Assembly (NCBI GenBank): GCA_034520745.1
Contig: JAXHNF010000023.1
Span: 124,001-188,000 of the forward strand
Source of the DNA: Alkalibacterium sp034520745
GTDB lineage: Bacteria > Bacillota > Bacilli > Lactobacillales > Carnobacteriaceae_A
Length of the DNA stretch: 64,000 nucleotides
Reading direction: 5' to 3'
The notes below the pieces were generated by a model. That model searched no databases. It saw nothing but the letters and a program-made list of their open reading frames with translations, and was not told the DNA's origin. Every line of letters begins with the position of its first letter. Position 1 is the stretch's first letter. This document shows, one piece after another, positions 19,416 to 30,980 of this stretch. The position numbers and the translations under genes were made by a program.

Positions 19416-19610
19416 AGTAATCAGTCCTCTAAGTATATTTTTAATGTCTTTCTATAGTTTAACTTATTTTAATAACCATAAAAAGCTGAAGGATAATTTC
19501 TTTGAATCTCAGAGTTATTATTATTTGATTATCAGTTTTAGGCGTAGAATTCATATGTAAGCATTACTTATCATATTAGACAATCTGATTATTGAAAGGA
19601 GAAAAAAGCG

Positions 19611-20098
19611 ATGAAAACTGCGGATGTACTCCTCGTCATTGACATGCAAAATGGGGTTTGTCATTATGAGGACCAGTCGGTAGGGTAATTGGACGACTTG
19701 ATCAAAAGATAAACGACAGGATCTCCCGACTATGCGGCCGAAGAGAAACCGGTTATTTTTCTTCAGCACACGGATGACTATCTGGAAAAGGGGAGTCAGA
19801 AGTGGGACATCATCCCCGAACTGGATCGGCCTGATTCAGCACTTTTTATTGAAAAAGGACATCCGAATTCTTTCTATCAGACGGATCTGAATGACATTCT
19901 CGAAAAAGCAGAGGCGGAGAATTGGAGATTTGCGGGTTAGAGACCCAGCACTGTGTGGATGCCACGGTGAAATTTGCTCATGGCCTGGGGTATATCATTC
20001 AAATGCAAAAGAGCGTTCACGGCGCCTGGGACAATCAGTTTATGACAGGCGAAGAAACAGTCCGGTTCTATGAAGAAATATGGGAGAACTTTTTGTGA
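19611..20098 (+). CDS. Isochorismatase-family cysteine hydrolase (frameshifted)
   Basis: The catalytic triad of the family is readable across corrected frames: Asp in LLVIDMQNG (residue 11), Lys in IEKGHPNSF, and the nucleophile Cys in GLETQHCVDATVKFAHGLGY. The protein is about 160 residues. Relatives hydrolyse nicotinamide or other small amides and ethers, and the substrate here is not determined. The ATG lies after AAGGAG. Breaks occur near 19682, 19730, 19915 and 19940. It is monocistronic. Confidence 0.82.
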
Positions 20099-20209
20099 CC
20101 TTTATCTAGTATCTTATGCTGTAGACCGTCATTTGGACAAAACAGAAAAGTTATCGCTGATTAACCGACGATAACTCTTTTCTTCTATATAAAAGGCTGC
20201 TGCATAAAA

Positions 20210-20640
20210 TCAATCCATGTCTGAAGAGTCTGTCAGGATCTGCCATTCGATACCGTACTTGCTCTCGACTTGAGCATAAGCTGGGCTGAAGCTCGTTTCA
20301 CTTATAGGCATGATGACATCTCCGCCATCTGAAAGTCTTTCAAACAAAGTCTCCGCTTCGCCGGTCTCTTTTACGTCCACCATGATCGTGATGAGCGAAC
20401 CCGGCTCATAAAGTTGTCCGGGAAAATATCCGCGAGCATGAGTCCCAAAGAGCCGATTCTGACATAGGCGTGGATGACGCTATCTTCATATCCCTCTGGA
20501 ATGTCGCCGTCGAATTCCTGAGGCCAATCCTTCAAAAACTCCATACTTTCGATTTCAGCGTCAAACACCTCAGCATAAAAGACGGCCGCTTCTCTTGGCA
20601 TTCCGTCCAGCATCAGATAGGGCGTTAAATTAGCATTCAT
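20210..20640 (-). CDS. PhnB/glyoxalase-fold protein (VOC superfamily, one frameshift)
   Basis: This protein of about 143 residues starts NANLTPYLMLDGMPREAAVFYAEVFDAE, the 'PYLMF-G-A-EAA-FY--VF-AE' pattern of PhnB-like VOC proteins. The C-terminal half ends with FSPAYAQVESKYGIEWQIL, also typical. One break near 20405 separates the halves. These proteins are often annotated as 3-demethylubiquinone methyltransferase-like, but no such activity should be assumed. They are small metal-dependent or ligand-binding dimers of unknown role. Confidence 0.82.
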
Positions 20641-20913
20641 GGAAAAAACATCCCTCTTTAATTATGTAAACAGTGAGCGGCAAATGCATTCATTCAATAT
20701 GTAGCCGGTAATTTAAATATTAGAAAGTGCATGTTAGTTCATTCAAACTATATCATATGACATCAGAAAATACGGTCAAGACATCTCGGACAGTTACATA
20801 TCAGTGAAAAAAATTTCCGAAAAGAGATAAAGAGGTAACGATGGTTGACTTCAGTGCAGTGACTGAGTAAGCTAGTTAAAGACTCGATTTTAAAAAGAAG
20901 GTAGCGAAGTAAG

Positions 20914-22232
20914 ATGCAGAGAAGTCTGAAATTATTCATCAAATACGTCAGTTTAAACATGCTCGGGATGCTGGGCATTTCTTTTTATATATTAGCGGAC
21001 ACCTATTTTATTGCTCAAGCGTTAGGGTTGGCTGGGATCGCGGCTTTGAACTAAGCATTCCCGTTTTCGGCATCATGCACGGTTTCGGACTGATGATGGG
21101 GCTGGGAGGCGCGACCCGATATAAGATCCTGCAGTCGCAAAGCAGGCACGAGAAGGCCGGCAAAATTTATTCGCATACCTTGCTGTTCGCCGTTACTCTG
21201 GGACTGGTCTTTTTCGTTGTCGGACAGTTCGGTACCGAAGCGATCGTCGGTTTTCCGGCGCAGATGCTGAGACCTTTGCTTCCACGAATATCTACCTGAA
21301 AACGATCCTTTCGTTTGCGCCTTTCTTCATATTGAACAACACGCTGCTTTCATTTGTCAGAAATGACGGGGATCCTACGCTCGCCATGTTCGGGATGGTC
21401 ATTGGCAGTGTGCTGAATGTCGTTTTGGATTATATTTTCATCTTTCCGCTTCAGATGGGCATGTTCGGTGCGGCTCTGGCGACGAGTCTCTCACCCGTTA
21501 TCAGTCTGAGCGTCTTGGCTGTACATTATTTCAAACCGCTGAACAACCTTACGTTCACTTTTCAGAAAATCGAAAAGCGGCTGGTCCAGGATGTCACCTA
21601 CCTCGGTGCGTCGGCTTTTATCAACGAGATCTCCGGATCGGTTCGTCATGTTCACGTTCAATACCCTCATCTTTACGCTGGAAGGGAACGACGGACTGGC
21701 GGCTTATGGAATCATTGCCAACATCTCTTTTGTCGTGTTATCCCTGTTTGCCGGTGTGGCGCAGGGTACGCAGCCTCTGCTGAGTGAAAGCTATGGACTC
21801 GAAGATCTCAAGCAGATGAAGCAGGTTTGACTTTGTCTTTAGGTACGGCGCTGGTCTTGAGTGCGGTGATATACGCCGGCACCAACTTGTCCAGTGAGTT
21901 TATCATTCAGGCCTTCAATACTGACCAGGATGCGCACATCGCCGACATGGCCGCAAGGGGTCTGCTTATCTATTTTATCGGTTTCTTTTTTGCGGGCCTC
22001 AATACGGTACTTACCAGCTATTTTGGTGCCACAGACCAGCCGAACCGTGCACTCTTTTTCCCTTGCTCAGAGGCGGCTTTATCATCGTGCCCCTCGTCTT
22101 GGCGTTCAGTCATTTCTACGGTATGACGGGTGTGGACTTCTGTTCGTCATTGCAGAAGCGCTCGTTTTGGGACTGATCAGCTGGAAGGTGAACCCAAGCA
22201 AGCGGGTAAAAAGGAAGAAGATCGAGCATTGA
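20914..22232 (+). CDS. MATE-family efflux transporter (frameshifted)
   Basis: This is a multidrug and toxic compound extrusion pump with about 12 membrane helices. It opens KLFIKYVSLNMLGMLGISFYILADTYFIAQALG, which is the MATE signature region. FRNDGDPTLAMFGMVIGSVLNVVLDYIFI-like sequence around 21355-21440 and a second repeat starting near 21680 follow. It exchanges Na+ or H+ for cationic compounds. The length of about 440 codons is normal. Breaks lie near 21050, 21275, 21640, 21825 and 22065. The ribosome site is weak (GAAGG). Confidence 0.85.
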
Positions 22233-22336
22233 ACTTGGTCTTTTTTATTTTTACAAAAACGTGTGCAGGAAATTATGTTATACTTTGAAAAATAAAGCGA
22301 TTACATACTGGCGATGAAAAGCTGTGGACCAGCAAG

Positions 22337-22389
22337 AGACAGACACCCGAAGGTCGAAACATCTCCGACCTTCGGGTGTCTGTCTTTTT
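22337..22389 (+). terminator. Long perfect terminator hairpin, possible 3' end of a small RNA
   Basis: AGACAGACACCCGAAGGTCG pairs over all 20 bases with its complement, then TTTT. It lies 105 bases after the MATE stop. A TATACT element at 22279-22284 lies about 55 bases upstream, so it could end either the MATE transcript or a short independent RNA. Confidence 0.8.
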
Positions 22390-22468
22390 CAAAAAAAGTT
22401 AGGTCATTCAAATGGTTTGTCTGAAGCTGACTGCAAACCTTATAATAAGACATAACACAGGGTATAGA

Positions 22469-22519
22469 TTGACAAAAAATCAGATGAGTGCTAAATTATG
22501 GTTAACGATTACAAACGTA
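22469..22519 (+). promoter_or_regulatory. Promoter and candidate CopY box of the copper ATPase gene
   Basis: TTGACA (22469-22474), a 17-base spacer and TAAATT (22492-22497) form a promoter. TACAAACGTA at 22510-22519 matches the cop-box TACANNTGTA with one mismatch and would overlap the start of transcription, suiting a CopY-type repressor. Confidence 0.6.
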
Positions 22520-22549
22520 AACGATAAAATCCAAAAGGGGATGATTCAA

Positions 22550-24693
22550 GTGGCAGATAAACACGATCATGACCAGACAGTGGATGAAAATGTCAGAGCA
22601 AATGAAGGTAATAAGGATAATGATCCTAATGAAAAACACGGAAAACAAGGTCAAGAGACTCACGAACACCACGGCGGACACGAAGGTCATCATGACCATC
22701 ATGCGCACATGGTCGAGGATTTCAAACAGCGTTTCTGGGTGTCACTGGCTGTATCCGTCCCGATAGCCATTCTGGCACCGATGCTTCAGCATTTATTCGG
22801 CTTTGAAGTCTCGTTCCCAGGTTCCGATCTGGTATTATTTGCCCTGGCAACCTTCGTCTTTTTTTACGGAGGCAAGCCGTTTCTCATGGGTGTCAAACGG
22901 GAAGTCATCGATGACCACACGCCGGGCATGATGACGCTGATCTCTCTGGCCATCACCACATCTTATGTGTACAGCACGCTGACGACCTTTTTCATCGAAG
23001 GCAGTGATTTTTACTTTGAACTGGCCACGCTGATCGTCGTGATGCTTTTAGGCCACTGGATCGAGATGCGCTCGCAGATGGGCGCATCAAAGGCACTGGA
23101 AGAACTGATCGATCTGATGCCCAACGATGCACACAAACTTGACGACGAAGGCAATACGACCGATGTATCCGTTGAAGAGCTGACACCGGGGGACAAAATC
23201 CTGGTCAAATCAGGCGAAAAGATCCCGTTAGACGGAGAGATAACCGAAGGGAAATCTGCGGTCGACGAATCCATGCTGACAGGGGAATCCGTTCCTGTTG
23301 AAAAAGGTACAGGCGATGAAGTCATCGGCGGTGCGATCAATGGTGAAGGTGTCCTGACGGTGAGAAGTCAGCAAGGTTGGCGAAGAAACGTAATTTTCCC
23401 AAGTCGTCGAAATGGTCAGAAATGCCCAGGAGACAAAATCGCGGGCCCAGGGATTCGCAGATACCGCTGCAAAATGGCTGTTTTATGTCGCGCTGGTGGC
23501 CGGGCTGATCACGCTCGTTGTCTGGGTGAACATTGCCGATTTCGAATTCGCCTTGGAGCGGATGGTGACCGTACTGATCATTGCGTGTCCTCACGCACTG
23601 GGTCTGGCGATGCCTTTAGTCAGTTCAGTTTCAACGTCCATTGCGGCTAAGAAAGGTCTTTTGATCCGTAACCGGACCCAGTTCGAGGCGGCCCGCACCA
23701 TCGAGCAAAATCGTCTTTGACAAGACCGGGACCTTGACCGAAGGGGATTTCGGCGTCGACGACATACTTCCGGAAGACGGCACATCAGAAGAAGATCTGC
23801 TTCAGCTTGCCTATTCAGTTGAAAGCCAGTCCGATCATCCCATTGCCAAAGGGATCGTGCGCGCGGGTGAAGAAAGAGACATTCAGCGCCTCGGTGTTTC
23901 AGATTACAACAACCTGACCGGTAAGGGACTGGAAGCCAAAATCGACTCCGATACCGTTTCCATATTAAGTCCGGGGGCAATGAAGGAAAACAACACCGAC
24001 TTTGACGAAGAGCGTTACAATGAATTGTCACAGCAAGGGAAGAACAGTGGTCTTTGTCTTGAAAAACCAGGAACTGAAAGGCATGATCGCATTAAGTGAC
24101 ATCATCAGGAAATCATCCTGATAAAGTTATCAAAGAACTGTCTGAAATGGGCGTCGATACGGTCATGATCACTGGGGATAACCAGCGGGTCGCTGACGGC
24201 GTCGGCAACGAACTGGGCTTGACGGAAGTCATTGCTGAAGTTCTGCCTGATGAGAAATCCGAGCACATCAAACGGCTCCAGGAAGACGGAACGAAAAAAG
24301 TAGCCATGGTCGGTGACGGAATCAATGATGCGCCGGCGCTAGCCCAGGCAGATATCGGTATAGCGATCGGTGCGGGGACCGATGTGGCCATTGAGACTGC
24401 TGATGTTGTTTTAGTGGACAGTGACCCGAGAGATGTACTGAACACCTTGAACCTCTAAAGCCACACACCGCAAAAACATCCAGAACTTGTGGTGGGCGGC
24501 CGGCTACAATATCATTGCCATTCCTTTAGCTGCTGGCATCCTGTACAATCAGGGCATCATCATCACGCCCGCGATCGGCGCAGCGGTCATGTCCTTGAGT
24601 ACCGTGATCGTGGCCGTCAATGCACGACTGCTGAGCATGGATGAAGATGAAGAAGACACGGAAAAAATGAAACCCGCGGCAGAAAAAAAATAA
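22550..24693 (+). CDS. copB: CopB-type heavy-metal P1B-ATPase (frameshifted)
   Basis: This is a P-type ATPase exporting copper or silver from the cytoplasm. The N-terminus is a His-rich tail (HEHHGGHEGHHDHHAHM, residues 35-52) and not a CxxC metal domain. The transmembrane metal site is CPH (IIACPHALGLAMP), which marks the CopB/P1B-3 branch. DKTGTLTEG is the phosphorylation motif, SDHPIAKGI the HP motif, TGES the actuator, and GDGINDAPAL the hinge. GTG at 22550 is favoured because AAAGGGG lies 9 bases upstream. An ATG 9 bases earlier sits directly on that site. Frame breaks occur near 23370, 23700, 24040, 24100 and 24455. Confidence 0.9.
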
Positions 24694-24706
24694 TAATATG
24701 CTAAAA

Positions 24707-24765
24707 AATACGAAGACTTTGAGGGCCTGCTTTAAAGCCAGTCCTTAAGCCTTCGTATTTATCTT
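24707..24765 (+). terminator. Terminator of copB
   Basis: AAATACGAAG pairs with CTTCGTATTT around an inner imperfect stem, and a T-rich end follows. Confidence 0.75.
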
Positions 24766-25222
24766 TTTAATTTCAAATAAGATAATCTCTTCTAATAACC
24801 TAGAATAAAAGTTTATTTAAAAGATCTTTTTAAACATTTAATGGGAGCATACTCACTTTACAGTGAGTATGGACAGCCTTAAACAGGAGCGGATCTATCA
24901 GTGGCAGTAAGTAGTGTTCACTCAGTGTCACAAATCTATTGAGTAAATATTATCAGACCTTAATTCTATACATTCAGAAAACTGATCTCTTCGAGCCCTT
25001 ACTATAGCCCCTCTATAGTAAAGGCTCATTTACAAGCAGCACAGGGGGCAGATAGAATAGGCCCCTTCTAACAGAAACTCAATGAAGATGAATAGTTGGG
25101 ATGAGACTATAAGCAGGCTATAGATTAAACTCATGAAGCAGTATGAGGCTCAGTTTGAGCTAAATATTCCACTAATACCAGCTCACAATTCAAAACAGAC
25201 CTCAGCTTTTACTACTAATCAG
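24766..25222. other. Gene-free stretch with one repeat hairpin
   Basis: No frame with a ribosome site is found here. CATACTCACTTTACAGTGAGTATG at about 24848-24871 folds as a hairpin and is a near twin of the one at 609-632. A second hairpin, TTACTATAG...CTATAGTAA, lies near 25000-25022. The stretch is AT-rich and may contain decayed repeat material. Confidence 0.4.
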
Positions 25223-25266
25223 AAAAAACAGGAGCACCTCTAAAAGCAGGCGCTCCTGTTCAAAAC
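25223..25266 (-). terminator. Terminator of the HMG-CoA reductase gene
   Basis: On the minus strand AACAGGAGC pairs with GCTCCTGTT around an inner stem and is followed by TTTTTTC. It begins just after the stop codon. Confidence 0.8.
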
Positions 25267-25269
25267 AAT

Positions 25270-26580
25270 TTATTTTTCAAACTCTTCCAAGATATTTAGT
25301 AGAATATTTTTGGCTCTTTGTAAATTTTTATGCTTGGAATGCTTGAGGATATCAGCCACCTGCTGGATATGGTCACCCTTGGCGCCGGCACTGATGGCCA
25401 GGGAACGGGCGTGCAGTCCCATATGCCCTTTCTGGATGCCTTCCGTCACTAACGCGCGGACGGCTGCGAAGTTTTGCGCAAGCCCGACAGAAACGATGAT
25501 CCGTTCAAGCTTCTCAGCTTTCGGCTGATCCATGATTGAATGAGCCAGTCCGGCCGCCGGATGGATCGAAATGGATCCACCAACCGTACCGATGGCCAGC
25601 GGGAGGGTCAGTTCCCCGACCAGATCCCCCGCTTCGTTTTTCTTCCATGTCGTGAGGGAGCGGTACTGTCCCGACCGGCTGGCATACGCATGAGCGCCGG
25701 CTTCGATGGCCCGCCAGTCATTGCCGGAAGCCAGTAACAACGGCATCGACGCCGTTCATGATGCCTTTATTGTGCGTGACGGCCCGGTAAGGATCGACTG
25801 TTGCGACCTGAGTGGCCTCAATGATGCAGGTCTCTGACCTCTTCGCCGGAATGATCGGCTGTTTTCAGCTTATGCGTCGGGATCGTGCAGGTGGCAGTTG
25901 CCAGACATTCCGTGGCGTAATTGGATAATATCCGGAGCAAGGCCGTTCCGCCTGTCAGCTCTTCGATATAAGGCGCAACGCTTTCCATCATGGTGTTGAC
26001 GATGTTGGCCCCCATCGCTTCTTTGGTATCGACATGGACATGTACGGATAAAAAGTCGGGCATGTCTGAGGCAGTATCGTTTTTAAGATGACGAACTTCG
26101 ATGCCCCGGGCTCCGCCGCCGCGCTTGACGATCGACGGATAGGCTTCGTTTGCGCGTTCCAGTATTTCATTTTTAGACTCCTGGACGTTCTTTGAAGCCA
26201 TCTTCAAAATCTGTTACATTTTTGAGTGTCACTTGACCGATCATGTGCCGTTTCGTCACGGTTGTTTTGAATCCGCCGGCAGACCCGATGACTTTTGCAG
26301 CAAAACTGGCAGCTGCAATAACAGACGGTTCTTCGATTGCCATGGGAACGACCAGTTCTTCCTGGTCGACTTTGAAGTTCATGGCAACACCTAAAGGCAG
26401 GGAATAATTACCGATATAGTTTTCGATCATGTGATTCCCGGTCTCCGGATCGAGCTTCAACGAACGGTCCAGCAGGGTGTCTTTTTCTTTTTTTGAGATC
26501 ACTCCAGCTAAAAACAGCGATTCGATCTTGTCTTCATGGTTTTTTTTATAAAATTTCGCTAAATACTTAGTATCCATCAT
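25270..26580 (-). CDS. mvaA: Class II hydroxymethylglutaryl-CoA reductase (two frameshifts)
   Basis: This enzyme reduces HMG-CoA to mevalonate. The chain of about 436 residues has the catalytic Glu in IENYIGNYSLPLGVAMNF, the catalytic Lys in THNKGIMNGVDA, the Asp in ASGNDWRAIEAGAHAYA and the His in GHMGLHARSLA. It lacks the thiolase domain fused in enterococcal MvaE. The first of two ATGs is taken because GGAAGG lies 7 bases upstream. Breaks near 26185 and 25755 (plus one near 25825) are probably errors. It has its own terminator and appears monocistronic. Confidence 0.93.
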
Positions 26581-26664
26581 ATCGGTTCCTTCCTTATTCT
26601 CTCCCTTCCATTATGAACGATTCTGTGAAAAAAGAAAAGGAAAGCGTTAGAGTTTTAAAAAAGG

Positions 26665-26693
26665 TTTACAATTTGTTCTCCATCTAGTATAAT
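26665..26693 (+). promoter_or_regulatory. Promoter of the tRNA-Val gene
   Basis: TTTACA, a 17-base spacer and a perfect TATAAT lie 22 bases upstream of the tRNA 5' end. Confidence 0.8.
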
Positions 26694-26715
26694 CAATTAA
26701 GGTAAGGCCCAATAC

Positions 26716-26788
26716 GGTTCCTTAGCTCAGTTGGGAGAGCACTACCTCGACAAGGTAGGGGTCGCTGGTTCGAGCCCAGTAGGGACCA
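26716..26788 (+). tRNA. tRNA-Val(GAC)
   Basis: A full cloverleaf is visible. The acceptor GGTTCCT pairs with AGGGACC with one G-U pair, the D arm contains AGCTCAGTTGGGAGAGC, and the anticodon stem CTACC/GGTAG encloses TCGACAA with anticodon GAC. The T arm contains GGTTCGAGCCC. The 3' CCA is not encoded beyond the discriminator A. It stands alone between divergent transcription units and has its own promoter and terminator. Confidence 0.95.
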
Positions 26789-26794
26789 TCTTAT

Positions 26795-26845
26795 AAAGTT
26801 CTATAAACGCCGATGAATTTCAGCGCTTGTAGAACTTTTTTGTAC
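26795..26845 (+). terminator. Terminator of tRNA-Val
   Basis: AAAGTTCTA pairs with TAGAACTTT around an inner CGC/GCG stem, then TTTTTT. Confidence 0.8.
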
Positions 26846-27040
26846 GTTCAGCTTTTTTTCTAATGGAAGAATTGTTATCTGACAGTCATCAGTCTGGCTT
26901 TTAGCTTTAAATCGATATTGATAGCGGATACAATTCCGTTGAGGTATACTATTCATAATGCTGCAGTTGAATAACTAAAGCATGTTAAAAATGAGTCAGT
27001 TTTCGGGTTCCATCAAATGACATGAGGAGGAAGCGATAAA

Positions 27041-28028
27041 ATGGACTACACTTACTTGGGACGAACGGGATTGAGAGTCAGGCAGGCTTTGTCTGGGAAC
27101 GATGAATTTCGGTTCGTACACCAGTGAAGAAGATGCGTTTGCGATAATGGACAGGGCACTGGATGCGGGGATCAATTTTTTCGATACAGCCAAATGTTTA
27201 CGGCGGTTCTGGTCAAAGAGGACGGACAGAAGAAATCATTGGGCGCTGGTTTGCTCAAGGCGGCGGCCGACGGGAAAAAGTCGTTCTTAGCAACTAAAGT
27301 ATACGGTGGGATGGAAGTCGAAAATGACGGGCCCAACGAGGAACGCGGCCTTTCTGCCTACAAGATCCGCAGACATCTGGAAGGCTCTCTAAAACGTCTT
27401 CAGACAGATCATGTTGAGCTTTATCAGATGCATCACATCGAGCGCCATGCCCCCTGGGAAGAAATCTTTGGTGTGTTTGAGTCGTTAGTGGATCAGGGCA
27501 AGACGTATTATATCGGATCAAGCAACTTCGCAGGGTTTCATCTGGCTCTTGCCCAAGCGGCAGCAGAGAAACGGAATTTTCTGGGTCTGGTATCTGAACA
27601 GCATAAATACAATTTGTTGTGTCGGCTGCCGGAACTGGAAGTCCTTCCGGCGGCACTGGAACTGGGTATCGGCGTCATTCCCTGGAGTCCGTTGGGCGGG
27701 GGAATGCTCAGCGGAAAGGTACTCGATCCTGAACCCGGTTCAAGAAGTGAAAAGCGGGCAGCTGGGCTTTCTGATCAGGAACGCAGTCAGTTAGAGGATT
27801 ATTCCAAGCTGTGCAGGGAACTGGGTGAATCGGAACCCAATGCTCGCTTTGGCCTGGCTGCTGGCTAATCCCGCTGTAACTGCACCCATTATCGGTCCGA
27901 AGACCATGGATCAGCTGGAACAGGCACTCAAAGCTCTTGAAATCGACCTCACGGAAGATGTCATGAAAGAACTGGATAGGATTTTCCCCGGCCCGGGCGG
28001 TCAGGCTCCGGAAGCCTACGCGTGGTGA
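27041..28028 (+). CDS. Aldo/keto reductase (frameshifted)
   Basis: This is an NADPH-dependent oxidoreductase with the (beta/alpha)8 fold, acting on aldehydes and ketones. It shows LGRTGLRV at the N-terminus and LCLGTMNFGSYTSEEDAF. The catalytic residues are Asp in AGINFFDTA, Tyr in the broken NVYGG stretch, Lys in ATKVYGG and His in YQMHHIERHAPW. The cofactor end IIGPKTMDQLEQAL fits the Tas/YajO-like group. The ATG lies after GAGGAGG. Breaks occur near 27090, 27195-27290 and 27830. The length of about 329 codons is normal. Confidence 0.87.
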
Positions 28029-28317
28029 AGGTATTTAAAACTATTTAGGAGTCATGTGCAGTGAGTATAATAGTAGCAACTAATCTTTGAATAACGGGTT
28101 TAGTCTTATTGTTGATACAGTCCGGTATAAAGCCAATATATAATTCACGATCATATCTTCTTCAAACTAATAAATAAGGATGTTCATCTATAAAGATGGG
28201 CAGCCTTAATTAATTAGTTTTGAACCAATAATGGGTATATAGGAGTCATGGTTTTTAGAAATGAAGCTATGGATGTATTGAGCATACACTAACATGCTTT
28301 ACTGATAATTGCTGTTG

Positions 28318-29068
28318 CTAGTTGTTCAGTTCATTTTGATCTATTTTTTCTAATAGTTGCGTGATTTTTATATTCAGTTCATGTATTTCACTCTTTTGTT
28401 TTTCAATTTCCTGATCATTGGTGTTCATGAAAAATGAAGTGATCGTACTGGTCAATGCTCCGAAATTCCGATTCCGGTTAACATTAAAAACATGGCTGTC
28501 AGTCTGCCGATAGCTGTAGTAGGGGATATATCTCCATAACCGACTGTAGTAGAAGTTACAAAAGCCCACCATAACGAATCTATGAAATGTACATTTTCGG
28601 CTATTGAGTATGACGTGGCACCGATAAGTAAAATTACACCACTGACATACATCATGTAAATAAAGCCATTCGTTTGCAGAAATTTTCTAATGTGGCGAGT
28701 TGCTTTGCCGATCATCCCTATCATTCGAGTGAAACGGAATAATCTTGACATCCGACTTAGTCTCGAAAGACGAGATAAACGTGTGATTCTAAACAGTCGT
28801 GCTAATCTGAATACAGAAAAAGCGGAATGAAAGGGTATAATAGCAATCAAATCAAATAAATTTGTCTTGAAAAAATTGAATTTATTCCCTGACACAATAA
28901 AAACGTCCAAAGTAATCAACAGCAAAAATGAAGAGGATAAGAATATCGATTTCTTTAAAAGGGAAGGCGTTAATATTAATAATAGATATTGTATCTAGAA
29001 TTACCAGACTTACGGAAAAGACGGCTAGACTTATGATTATTAAATTGTAATTATTTGAATTTTACCAT
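28318..29068 (-). CDS. Voltage-gated-like potassium channel (frameshifted)
   Basis: This is a six-helix cation channel subunit. The selectivity filter TTVGYGD is present in SLWWAFVTSTTVGYGDISP, followed by the inner helix GRLTAMFLMLTGIGI. The segment RLARLFRITRLSRLSRLSRM (about residues 95-115) is an Arg-rich S4-like voltage sensor. The C-terminus is a short coiled coil (EIEKQKSEIHELNIKITQLLEKI) that may drive tetramer assembly. The ATG at 29068 has only a weak ribosome site. Breaks lie near 29050, 28910 and 28455. It has no partner genes. Confidence 0.85.
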
Positions 29069-29291
29069 AATTACCCTGCTTTCTTACTCTGTTTATTCCG
29101 ATTACCGATCATAGTTAGATTTAAATCAGATCACATCATATAGTCATAGATAATTATATAACAATGAATTGGGAAGGTATATATGATAACTAAAATAATA
29201 GATCTATTCCTTTCTCTGTTATATAAGTAGTATAGCTGATTGAAAAAGGGCAGGGAATTGAATCTTGTTCTCAAATTAAATGATGGAAATC

Positions 29292-29343
29292 AAAAAAGAA
29301 GCTCCTCAAGCCATCTGAAAGTGATGATCTTGAAGAGCTTCTT
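29292..29343 (-). terminator. Terminator of the dipeptide-binding protein gene
   Basis: GAAGCTCCTCAAG and CTTGAAGAGCTTC form a 13-bp stem with one wobble. On the minus strand it is followed by TTTTTTG. Confidence 0.85.
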
Positions 29344-29365
29344 ACATTATTCAGTTTATTCCAGT

Positions 29366-30980
29366 TTACTGGTTCAATGTTACATCTTTCAGCATCATGA
29401 TACCAGTTGGGTGGTGCCACAGTCCTTCAACGTCTTCGCTTACACCAAGCAGGAATTCAGCGTGGTGGATGTAAGACATTGGTGCTTCATCAACAAGGAT
29501 TTCCTGTGCCTGACTGTAAAGTTCAAGACGTTCGTCCTGGTTAGGATTCTGACGCGCTTCTTCCAGCAAGTGAATCTAATTCATCTGTTGCGAAGAAGGT
29601 ACGGTTACCAGCTGTTCCGAAGTTTTCAGAGTGGAACATTGGGTACATACCATAGTCGGCATCTCCTGTAACGGTTGTCCAGCCTAGGATGAACATATCG
29701 TGTTCGCCGGCTGCTGTATTCTCTAGATAAGCACCCCACTCAACGATCTCGATTTCAACTTCTACACCGATTTCTTGAAGTTGAGCCTGAACGTTTGTGG
29801 CGATATCGATACGGTCTTGGTTGTCGTTTGTCCAAAGTGTTGTGGAGAAGCCATCTTCGTAACCCGCTTCAGCAAGCAGTTCGCGTGCTTCTTCAACGTC
29901 GTACTCTAAACCGGACACATCTTCATCGTAACCGAAGACATCTGGAGCAAGTGGTCCGATGGCAGGGATACCGATTCCCTGGTAGATACCTTCAATGATC
30001 TCGTCTTTGTTGATGGCTTTAGATAGAGCCTGACGAACGAGCTGGTTGTCAAACGGTTCTTTTTCGGCGTTGAATCCGATGTAAGAAAGTGAGACTGAAG
30101 GCTGCTGATTGACGCGAACGCCCTCTGTTCCTTCGACACGGCTGATGTCTGACGGGCTGATTGGATCTGAAACGTGTACTGCACCTGTTTCAAGGTCAGC
30201 TAAACGCGTAGAACCTTCAGGAACGACTCGGAAAGTGACGGAATCGAGTGCAGGTGCGCCGCCCCAGTAATCGTCATTCTTAGTCAGTACGATCTCATCT
30301 CCGGAAGTCCAGCTTTCAAAGACGAATGGTCCGGTTCCTACTGGGTTCTGGTTGATGACACTTCCTGGTTCTTCGCCGTTTTCAAGTGCTGCATAATCTT
30401 CTTCGATTATTTCAGCTGACATGATGCCGCCGCCGTTATGGGCAATATGCGCAGGCAGTGGTGAGAACGGATATTCTGTTACAAATTCGATCGTGTAGTC
30501 GTCAATGACGTTTATTTCTTCAACCATTTCATATAAGAAGGAACGTGGTGAGGCAATGTCTTCATCTAAAATACGTTCGAAGTTAGCCTGGACGACGTCT
30601 GCATTGAATTCAGAGCCATCATGGAAAGTTACATCTTCACGTAAAGTGAACTGCCATGTCGTGTCGTCTACAGCTTCCCAATCTGTTGCCAGGCCGGGCT
30701 GGAGCTCCATGTTTTCATCTGTTACCAGTAAAGATTCATATATATTGTAAGCTACGTTACTTGATGGCGTGTCGTTGGAACCGTGTGGATCCAATGATAC
30801 CGCATCTGATAATTGTGCAATGACCAGGTCTCCGCCTGAAGAACCTTCCTGCGTTTCTTCCGTACCTGTTGCATCTTCTTCCCCGACTGGATCGCTGTCG
30901 TCTGTTCCACATGCTGCCAGCAGTAATGCAGTTGCTGTCAGTGATGTAAGGAACAACGATTTTTTATTGATCTTTTTCAT
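29366..30980 (-). CDS. Dipeptide/oligopeptide-binding lipoprotein (one frameshift)
   Basis: This is the solute-binding protein of a peptide ABC importer (family 5). The lipobox LLLAACG lies near residue 22, followed by an acidic Thr/Glu-rich linker. LVIAQLSDAVSLDPHGSND is the conserved start of the mature fold. FTLREDVTFHDGSEFNADVV is the family 5 signature and NPVGTGPFVF a further conserved block. A single break near 29560-29575 splits off the C-terminal 65 residues. The gene is divergent from dppC-dppB-dppDF, separated by 440 bases, and surely serves them. Confidence 0.9.

Noticed and set aside
22412..22549. Upstream extension of copB to 22412
   Set aside because: The extra codons have no ribosome site and would overlap the promoter and cop-box. 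The GTG at 22550 has a well-spaced AAAGGGG.
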